64,000 bases of DNA from Bacteroidales bacterium (lineage in GTDB: Bacteria; Bacteroidota; Bacteroidia; Bacteroidales; Muribaculaceae), in contig CAJTEX010000001.1 of assembly GCA_910575615.1 (NCBI GenBank), positions 62,001 through 126,000 on the forward strand, given 5' to 3'. A program made the position numbers and the translations under genes. Numbering within the stretch: the first letter of the stretch is position 1; every line of letters begins with the position of its first letter. Below are positions 22,786-28,723 of this stretch, piece by piece. The notes beneath the pieces were generated by a model. It was not told the origin of the DNA, did not search any database, and saw nothing but the letters and a program-made list of their open reading frames with translations.

Positions 22786-24321
22786 ATGGCAAAAAAGAGC
22801 ATTGAACGTCTGAAGGAGCGGTTCAGTAAAGGGATGTATCCCACAGCGGACGATTTTGCGGATGTCTTTGACAGTTTCGTCCACCAAGGGAACGGAATCG
22901 CCATCGAGCTTGTCTTGGGACTGGCTGAGGCGCTCAACCGGAAACTGGAACGGAGTGAGGCTGCAGCAATCGAGTCGACGGCAAACAGCGCAGCCGCGGA
23001 CTCGCGTGAGGCTCTGCGGCTGCTGCGCGAGGGTCTCGATAGGGTTTCGGAGGTAGAGGAGGAGAACAGGCGGACGCGTGAGTTGGCCGAGTCGCTACTT
23101 GGCGAGAGGCTTGAGGAGACTGTCGAAGCCTTTGCGGCGTTGCGGGATTTCCTCGATGGGCTGGAAGACCAGGAGGGGCTGGCGGAAACGCTTGACAGTC
23201 TGCGCCGTCTGATAGATGATCTCGAAAAGCAAGTAGTTCTGGAGGAAATCGGTTTCGAGGTGTCGGAGGATGAAGTGGGAGTCACACGCCATGGACGTAT
23301 GTTGGGAGACGGAAGCCTGGTGGAATACACCCGGTCGCTGCCTTTGCCGATGGCGTGTGGGCCTGTGGCCGGGGATGGTGTGGCCAGGCCCCAGCCCGGG
23401 CAGGCGGGCATCATCACTGGGGATGATTACGGGCGTTTCGACGGCGCGGCGGAGTTCGCCTCGGGGCTGAGGAATGAGACTGCCCTCCGCGACATCGGCT
23501 TCACGGCCTCGGAGGGACAGGTGAGCTTCACGCGTCCCCGGTACCGGCTCGACGGGGGCAACCCGTGGGTTGACGGGGATGGAAACCCGGTGGCTGTGCC
23601 TGCCAATGGCCTGTGGCCTTTCCCGATGGCCTCCGTGACTCATGCGGGGGCAATCACCGCCGCGCAGGCGCGGGCCATCGCTGACTCGCCAGAGCTTGCG
23701 TTCCGAGAGCTGTGGAAGTCGGCAGGCTGCTCTGTCGACGAGGCGGCCGAGCCGTCGGAGATGTATCTCTGCAACGGGCTGGGGATGTCATACGCCGAGG
23801 CCCGCGCGGTCTACGCCGCCGGGGTGATGACCAATGTCGACATAAACGCGCGGTATGCCGGGATGTCGATACGCACCCACCTCCCGTCGCAGATTCGCTG
23901 GGGAGCCTCCGCACCGGCCTCCACAACCTTCCGTGGCTCATCCGTGGAAGTGGTGGCCGCTCCTCTTCTCACACCGGGTACTGGCTGCTTCCGTGATTGC
24001 ACAAAACTCCGCAAGGCATCGGTGTTTTCCCCGCGCGGAACCAACGCCGGGTCTGACGCGTGGGCCGGATGCAAGGCCCTGGAGACACTGACAGTTGCGG
24101 CTATGCTTCCAGGAAGCTTCTCGCTGGCAGATTCCCCGCTCATCTCCCTGGCCTCATTGCAGGGCATAATCAGCAAGGCGTGGGAGGGGATGGGGGCCGC
24201 CACCATCACCCTGCACCCCGGCACATACGCCAAGATGACCGACACGGAGCGTGAGACGGAGTGGACGCAGCTTCCTGAGCTGGCGGCGGCAAAGAACATA
24301 ACATTCACCACCACAGAATAA
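22786..24321 (+). CDS. Receptor-binding/tail fibre-type protein 1
   Basis: A 511-residue protein. Residues 1-150 are long charged helices (EAAAIESTANSAAADSREAL, ENRRTRELAESLLGERLEE) forming a coiled-coil stalk. Two related modules follow, each with a GF(E/T)(V/A)SExxVxxTR-type start and an ending LPLPM or PFPMA (about 160-190 and 235-285). The C-terminal 200 residues share pattern with the next two proteins: an acidic-helical opening, a SIRTHLPSQIRWG segment, and an ending LHPGTYAKMTDTE...NITFTT. It is probably a cell-surface-binding tail protein. No poly-G tract interrupts this gene, unlike its two paralogues. Confidence 0.65.
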   Translation: MAKKSIERLKERFSKGMYPTADDFADVFDSFVHQGNGIAIELVLGLAEALNRKLERSEAAAIESTANSAAADSREALRLLREGLDRVSEVEEENRRTRELAESLLGERLEETVEAFAALRDFLDGLEDQEGLAETLDSLRRLIDDLEKQVVLEEIGFEVSEDEVGVTRHGRMLGDGSLVEYTRSLPLPMACGPVAGDGVARPQPGQAGIITGDDYGRFDGAAEFASGLRNETALRDIGFTASEGQVSFTRPRYRLDGGNPWVDGDGNPVAVPANGLWPFPMASVTHAGAITAAQARAIADSPELAFRELWKSAGCSVDEAAEPSEMYLCNGLGMSYAEARAVYAAGVMTNVDINARYAGMSIRTHLPSQIRWGASAPASTTFRGSSVEVVAAPLLTPGTGCFRDCTKLRKASVFSPRGTNAGSDAWAGCKALETLTVAAMLPGSFSLADSPLISLASLQGIISKAWEGMGAATITLHPGTYAKMTDTERETEWTQLPELAAAKNITFTTTE

Positions 24322-24328
24322 TGTTAAT

Positions 24329-25221
24329 ATGGAAACAAATACTATAAACAGCTCATTAACAGAGATTTATTCCGGGGGGGTAAATGGCTCACCCAGAATT
24401 TCCCGACGCTAAGGAGGGAATGGCACAGACGTGTGCTGCTCGTCGACGGCCAGGAGGCCGGACTTTGGCGCGAGGCGGACGGGGCGGAAAAGACCGCGTG
24501 GGAGGCCGCCCCGCCGGAGGTTCCCGACCCTGATGACCCGGCGACGGCCCTGTTCATCCGGGAATGGGAGGCCGACGGCATGGTGCTGGCGGCAGACCGC
24601 CGGACGTGGCTCCGTTACTCGGCGTTCAATTCACGGACAGGCTATTTCGAGTTGAACGGCATCACCGACATCACAATGGAGGAGGCTGTCAGGATAAAGG
24701 CCGCCGGGAGGATAAGGAACATCAACGCGCAGCAGGCTTACCTGCACGCGGGAATACGCACAAACCTGCCGCCGCTGCTGGCGGGCAACGGGTACGGGCA
24801 TCCCCTCCACATCAACCTGGCGGAGGTGTGCGGGGCCGGGATGGAGGTGCTGAACCTCGTGCCATCGGGCTTCGGCCGGCACACGCCATCGGCCCTGTCG
24901 TTCGCCGAGGGGGATGGGGCGCCTGACCTCAGGAGGATAATCGGGAGCCTGAGCGTCGCGTGCCTGACCTCGGTCAAAGGCGCGCCGAACCTCGAGGAGG
25001 CCGACATGTGGGAGCTGCGCGGCAATCTTGACATATCGGGGCTGCCGCGCCTGTCGGCGACCACCGTCGGACGGCTCCATTACCTGCCCTTGTCATCAGG
25101 GTCGAAAACCGTGACCGTCCATCCTGACGTTTACGCCAAGCTAACCGACGAGTCGAACACGGAATGGCACAATATCCTGATGGACGCGATGGCCAAGAAC
25201 GTTTCATTCGCAACAGTATAG
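24329..25221 (+). CDS. Receptor-binding-type protein 2, frame broken at a G7 tract
   Basis: From ATG 24329 the frame reads METNTINSSLTEIYSGG, meets seven G's at 24374-24380 and, in frame, stops at 24410-24412 after 27 codons. The frame one base back reads on as GKWLTQNFPTLRREW to 25221 with no stop. One extra G, or a -1 slip, gives a continuous protein of about 297 residues. The C-terminal part aligns with the neighbours (YFELNGITDITMEEA, IRTNLPPLL, VHPDVYAKL, NVSFATV). The next gene shows the same build. Either a phase-variable homopolymer or programmed frameshift would control this tail-tip protein. Internal start at 24433 alone is unlikely. Confidence 0.7.
24374..24380 (+). promoter_or_regulatory. 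G7 tract at frame break (gene 2)
   Basis: Seven G's followed by TAAATGG, shared almost exactly with the second site at 25263-25270. Reading phase before the tract differs by one base from that after it; eight G's would restore it. Confidence 0.8.
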
Positions 25222-25225
25222 AACT

Positions 25226-26046
25226 ATGATACAAATCAATACAACAAACTCATATACAGAGATATACGCATCGGGGGGGGTAAATGGATCACCCAGTCCG
25301 CGCCCACCAACGTCCATTGTTTCTGGAAACGTAAGATTCTCACTGCGGACGAGTCCGTTGATGACTATCGCGAGGTCACGGAAGCCCAGAAGACAGAGTT
25401 GGAGAAGTCGGATGCGGCATGGACAAGGCCGAGTCAGGTGTTGATTGACGCATGGAACCGAAAGTGCAACTATTATCAAAGAGAAAACTCATTGAGGATA
25501 ATAGGCCGCTACAACGAGGATTCAGGATTCTTTGAACTCAACGGGCTGCTTGACATCAACACACAAGAGGCAATCGACATCCTTGAAGCTGGAGACTGCC
25601 AGAGAGGCAGCTGCCAGGCCCTGTATTCTTGTAACGCAAAGATGAGGACAAACTTCCCGGCCGAACACATGGCCGGAATAGAGGTGGGCTATCCTTTTTA
25701 TTATTGCAAGAACATCGAGGTCATAAACGCCACGAACATCGTATGGAGATTCCCCGTGTTTGGCGCGCCAAGGCTCCACACTATAATTGGTCTGGCCGAT
25801 GTCATGGGCGACGGCCTCAGAATTGCAGACCAGCCGTCGCTCGTCAACCTGACAATCATGGGCCTGACCCGTTCGATAGACCTGGGCAATCAACCTGGCA
25901 TCACGATGGAGAGCCTGGCCCAGATAGTCGCCAACGCCAAGAACACGAAAGAGATTAGCATCAAACTCCATGCCGACGTGTTCGCGAAGCTTCCGCCGGA
26001 GCTTGTTGACTCCGCCGCCACAAAAAACATAACATTCACAACATAA
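25226..26046 (+). CDS. Receptor-binding-type protein 3, frame broken at a G8 tract
   Basis: Paralogue of the previous gene, starting five bases after its stop. ATG 25226 gives MIQINTTNSYTEIYASGG, then eight G's at 25263-25270 and in-frame reading on to a stop at 25442-25444 (72 codons in a poor-quality frame). The -1 frame continues GKWITQSAPTNVHCFWK and runs to 26046 with conserved words shared with gene 2 (KW-x-TQ, FELNG-x-x-DI, MRTNFP, LHADVFAKL, NITFTT). The intact product would be about 273 residues. The reading-phase gap is identical to gene 2 although the tract lengths differ. Function as a tail-tip or adhesin protein is inference from position and paralogy. Confidence 0.7.
25263..25270 (+). 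promoter_or_regulatory. G8 tract at frame break (gene 3)
   Basis: Eight G's (the first completes a TCG codon) followed by TAAATGG. A nine-G version or a -1 ribosomal slip would join the start to the downstream reading frame. Confidence 0.8.
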
Positions 26047-26057
26047 CAAGACACGTA

Positions 26058-26411
26058 ATGATACGGATTGAAAACAACCAGGTTTTTTCAGACACAGGAA
26101 AGATGGTGCGACGGAAAGGCTCCGACAACTATTTCCGCCGCTCCACCTCCCTGCCGGGCTATTCCGCAGACATGTTCGAGGAGGTTGACTCCGTCCCGGC
26201 CTACACCAAGGGGGATTATGACCGGGAGGTGGAGCGGCTGATTGCCGAGCGGTACACCATCGGCCAGGAGATACAGTTTGCCCGCGAGAAGGAGGAGGCG
26301 GGGGAGAAGTACTCCGAGTACCTGGCCTATGTCGAGGCCTGCAAGCTCAGGGCCGTCGAGAACCTGACAGCTGACAATTGCCACTGGCACAAAAACCAAG
26401 TGGAACCATAA
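26058..26411 (+). CDS. Tail-fibre accessory/assembly-type protein (117 aa)
   Basis: A 117-residue protein with IENNQVFSDTGKMVRRKGSDNYFRRST at its start, split as IENNQVFSDTGKMVRRKGSD plus NYFRRST, a pattern seen in short proteins after the fibre genes of Bacteroides Mu-like prophages. The C-terminal two thirds are a charged helical region (YDREVERLIAERY, AREKEEAGEKYSEYLAYVEA). It follows the three receptor-binding-type genes by 11 bases, where fibre-assembly chaperones usually lie. The function is inferred. Confidence 0.6.
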   Translation: MIRIENNQVFSDTGKMVRRKGSDNYFRRSTSLPGYSADMFEEVDSVPAYTKGDYDREVERLIAERYTIGQEIQFAREKEEAGEKYSEYLAYVEACKLRAVENLTADNCHWHKNQVEP

Positions 26412-26425
26412 AAACAAATCAAGGA

Positions 26426-27253
26426 ATGAATCGGCCATACAAATGCGCGCCGCTGCCTTTTATGGGGCAAAAGCGCTATTTTCTAAATGACTTTACCCAA
26501 ATTCTGGAGATGGTGTCGGGAGAGATTGACACGGTTGTTGACCTTTTCGGAGGCTCCGGGCTGTTGTCTCACACCGCTAAACGGGTATTGCCAGAGTGTC
26601 GGGTCGTTTATAATGACTTTGACCACTATTGCCGACGGCTGTCCGCAATCGTGCAGACCAACGAAATTTTAAGGGTGATTAAAGACCGGTTAACCGGTGT
26701 TGAACCCAACCAGCAGCTCACATGGCAGCAGCGTGCCGATGTGCTGGCAATAGTCGAGGACTACGAGCAGCGCGATGGTTACGTAGATGTTCTGACAATA
26801 GGCCGCAATGTACTGTTCTCAGGAAAATGGGCCACTTGTATGGAAGATCTGCGCAAACATTCGATGTACAACCGTGTAAGACTGGGCGCGTATGAATGCG
26901 AGGGTTATCTGGATGGTTTGGAAGTGGTTCACATGGACTACCGCGACCTCTTCGAGCGAGAACGAGGCAACAGCCGGGCATTGTTTGTGTTGGATCCACC
27001 CTATCTTACGACTGAATGCGGTATGTATGAGAATTATTGGAGACTGACCGACTATCTGAACGTGTTGAGCCTGTTAAAGGGTACGAAATACATATATTTC
27101 ACCAGTGACAAATCGCAGATTGTCGAGCTTTGCCAATGGCTCGCCGGAGAGTACCGGGAAGCAGCGCCAATGTGGGGTGCAACAGTGCGTACGAGGACAA
27201 ACACGCTGAACCATCAAACTAAATTTAACGATATGATGATAACACGACTCTGA
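26426..27253 (+). CDS. D12-class N6-adenine DNA methyltransferase
   Basis: The start is set at ATG 26426, preceded by AAGGA, giving 275 residues. Motif X is PFMGQKRYFL, motif I is VVDLFGGSGLLSH, and the catalytic motif IV is VLDPPYL, in the D12 (Dam-like) order. A later segment, YFTSDKSQIVELCQWL, fits the family C-terminus. It transfers a methyl group from S-adenosylmethionine to adenine in DNA. The target is not predictable here. At the right end of a Mu-like genome, this is the place where Mu carries its mom DNA-modification genes, suggesting protection of phage DNA. Confidence 0.9.
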   Translation: MNRPYKCAPLPFMGQKRYFLNDFTQILEMVSGEIDTVVDLFGGSGLLSHTAKRVLPECRVVYNDFDHYCRRLSAIVQTNEILRVIKDRLTGVEPNQQLTWQQRADVLAIVEDYEQRDGYVDVLTIGRNVLFSGKWATCMEDLRKHSMYNRVRLGAYECEGYLDGLEVVHMDYRDLFERERGNSRALFVLDPPYLTTECGMYENYWRLTDYLNVLSLLKGTKYIYFTSDKSQIVELCQWLAGEYREAAPMWGATVRTRTNTLNHQTKFNDMMITRL

Positions 27254-27284
27254 CACGACCACAAGACGCGGAGGCACAGAAAAA

Positions 27285-27409
27285 GCCCCCGGCTTGATTT
27301 GCAGTTTCCCTACGACATACAAACACTAAACACCCAAAGGGAGCAGCCGGGGGCAGAATGCCTTCGTCTCCCTTTGGGTGTTGTTGCTGAATGTCGTAGG
27401 AGTCGCAAA
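27285..27409 (+). ncRNA. Interleaved inverted repeats, structured RNA or attenuator
   Basis: Three sets of arms overlap: GCCCCCGGCT (27285-27294) with AGCCGGGGGC (27345-27354); CCTACGACAT (27309-27318) with ATGTCGTAGG (27391-27400), extended by TTTGC (27298-27302) with GCAAA (27405-27409); and AACACCCAAAGGGAG (27329-27343) with CTCCCTTTGGGTGTT (27368-27382). The first set crosses the other two, so a pseudoknot or two exclusive folds are possible. It fills the gap between the methyltransferase and the Mor-like gene. Confidence 0.55.
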
Positions 27410-27428
27410 GATAGTAATTTTTAGCCAA

Positions 27429-27671
27429 ATGACCATATATGAGGCCTTGAAAATGAACGGCTGCGTAATAGAGCAGCTGGAACGCGCAGGAGCAAGGCCG
27501 AGCGACCACAAATATGTTAAACTGTATGAGGACTACCAGAGAGCGCGGAAACGCGGCGAAAAGGTCTGTTATATTGTCGCAGTGCTTGCGGAGCGATACA
27601 ATGTCAGCCAGCGCAATATTTACGAGATTGTGAAGCGTCTGGGAAGTGACTGCAAAAGTATTTCACCATGA
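27429..27671 (+). CDS. Mor/C-like small HTH regulator
   Basis: From ATG 27429 (MTIYEALKMNG) the product is 80 residues; the frame extends 17 codons upstream into the structured region. A helical middle (VKLYEDYQRARKRGEKV) leads to a helix-turn-helix, CYIVAVLAERYNVSQRNIYEIVKRL, written here as CYIVAVLAERYNVSQ and RNIYEIVKRL. This pattern resembles the DNA-binding half of Mor-type activators of Mu-like phages, which drive middle and late transcription. It lacks a clear Mor dimerisation domain, so it may be another small HTH protein. The upstream inverted repeats suggest control at the RNA level. Confidence 0.6.
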   Translation: MTIYEALKMNGCVIEQLERAGARPSDHKYVKLYEDYQRARKRGEKVCYIVAVLAERYNVSQRNIYEIVKRLGSDCKSISP

Positions 27672-27723
27672 ACGGCCGAGAAAATGCCCCTGAACTCACA
27701 GAAATGGCCTAATTTCGTACTGA

Positions 27724-28369
27724 ATGATACAAAACAAATATTACGCTATGCTCGACAAGATATTGCAGCACGGCAAACGACAGAGCAATAAAAAGGGGGA
27801 TATAATGTATTTGCTCAATGAGCAGTTGCATTTGTCGCCTTATGACTTGCTGGAGATATTCGAGGGACATAACATTGCACGCAAGAAGCTGCGCAACGAA
27901 TTAAGCCTGTTTATGGCCGGAGAAAGAGACCTGACAAAGTACAGAGAAGCCGGGATAAATTGGTGGGATTATTGCGGCCAAATCCTCATTAACAGTTATC
28001 CGACCTATTTTGAAAAGTTGCCGGCTTTGATTGAGCAGATTAACCGTGAAAAGCGGTGCAGCAAAAATTATGTGCTGTTTTTTAGGCTCAACAGGAGCGG
28101 AAACAAACCAAGCACCTTGCTTAAGCCTAATTCAGTTCCAGCTCGATGATGGCGAGCTGGTTTTGTCTGCCTATCAGAGAAGCAGCGACGCAAACTTAGG
28201 TTTGCCAGCTGACATTTACCATTTGTATTTGATAGCGCGACAAATTGAAGCGCCTTTGAAGTCCATGACATTGAACCTGGGAAACGTTCACATTTATGCC
28301 AACAACGTAGAGAGGACACAAGAACTTTTGGCCGGAAATGAAGCTGTGAGGTTTGACCTGAATGTCTGA
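27724..28369 (+). pseudogene. Thymidylate synthase/dCMP hydroxymethylase-like protein, frameshifted at a T6 run
   Basis: The first frame (27724 onward) reads YYAMLDKILQHGKRQSNKKG, LRNELSLFMAGERDLTKYRE and INWWDYCG, matching the N-terminal half of thymidylate synthase. At T6 (28078-28083) it goes wrong; the next frame continues GSTGAETNQAPCLSLIQFQL and AYQRSSDANLGLPADIYHLY to 28369. Catalytic Cys is kept (APCLS) and the phosphate-binding Arg is in YQRS. The residue that is Asn177 in E. coli ThyA, which selects uracil, is Asp here (GLPAD), as in dCMP hydroxymethylases. A join would give about 215 residues, a compact version. Decay, sequencing error or programmed +1 shift are all possible. Confidence 0.7.
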
Positions 28370-28413
28370 AACAGGTGTGAAAATTGGAGCAAACGAGGCC
28401 AAATTAACTACTT

Positions 28414-28445
28414 CAAAGTTACGAAATTCTGCTGACATGGCCAAA
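28414..28445 (-). promoter_or_regulatory. Leftward Bacteroidetes-type promoter antisense to TS-like gene
   Basis: On the minus strand, TTTG (28445-28442), 20 bases, TAACTTTG (28421-28414) match the host consensus exactly. It points into the 3' end of the thymidylate-synthase-like gene and no convincing leftward gene follows, so an antisense RNA is possible. Confidence 0.55.
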
Positions 28446-28462
28446 TAAAACAACATAAAAAT

Positions 28463-28505
28463 AACGCTGATTTTGAGCCTTTTTGAATGGCTTTTAATCA
28501 GCGTT
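28463..28505. terminator. Hairpin near right end of prophage
   Basis: AACGCTGATT (28463-28472) pairs with AATCAGCGTT (28496-28505), with a smaller AGCC/GGCT stem nested inside and T-runs around it. It probably ends rightward transcription from the phage or leftward transcription from outside. Between this and 28723 there is no gene; the rest holds the terminal repeats and a host hairpin. Confidence 0.5.
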
Positions 28506-28569
28506 TAATTGGTCTTTAAGCGGTCGAAAGAGCAAGAGAAAAAGGAAGCGAAAAAAGAGAAGTTTTGCT

Positions 28570-28602
28570 CGTTTCGTTTTTGAAAGTTGCACGTTTCGTT
28601 TT
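28570..28602 (+). repeat. Paired CGTTTCGTTTT repeats, likely transposase end sites
   Basis: CGTTTCGTTTT occurs at 28570-28580 and 28592-28602, two helical turns apart, in the last bases before host DNA. Tandem sites at the ends are bound by MuA-type transposases in this phage group. A TGCA follows at 28617-28620, which could supply the terminal CA. Confidence 0.6.
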
Positions 28603-28659
28603 CGCGATTCTAAAAATGCAGAAAAAATCAGCATGCGGCGAGTGTCTGGCATATAACGC

Positions 28660-28701
28660 CGATTCCACAGAGGCCGGCCTGTGGGGGCGTCTGTGGAATC
28701 G
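28660..28701. terminator. 12-bp stem hairpin after host regulator gene
   Basis: CGATTCCACAGA (28660-28671) and TCTGTGGAATCG (28690-28701) form a perfect stem with an 18-base GC-rich loop. It lies 22 bases beyond the stop of the leftward regulator gene. There is no strong T-run. Confidence 0.45.
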
Positions 28702-28723
28702 GTGGCAGGGTAGTGGCGGATGG

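Larger units (their letters stand above)
1..28620. mobile_element. Mu-like contractile-tailed prophage, left end outside window
   Basis: The stretch holds a nearly complete Mu-type late gene set: terminase pair, DUF935 portal, MuF head protein, gp36-like, protease/scaffold, capsid, sheath, tube, tail chaperone frameshift, tape measure, baseplate J and I, fibres and D12 methyltransferase. The transposase and repressor would lie left of position 1. The right terminus is inferred near 28,620: two copies of CGTTTCGTTTT 22 bp apart (28570-28580, 28592-28602) look like transposase-binding end repeats and are followed by the dinucleotide CA expected at a Mu-type right end. Just beyond is the 3' side of a host regulator gene. 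The exact end could differ by some tens of bases. Confidence 0.85.

Noticed and set aside
24411..24422. Strong AAGGAGGG ribosome-binding site with ATG downstream of the G7 tract
   Set aside because: The ATG at 24420 is in a frame that does not match the conserved downstream protein and soon ends; it is unlikely to rescue translation.
21733..26411. Diversity-generating retroelement acting on the tail tip
   Set aside because: No reverse transcriptase or template/variable repeat pair was found in the window, although related Bacteroides Mu-like phages can have one.
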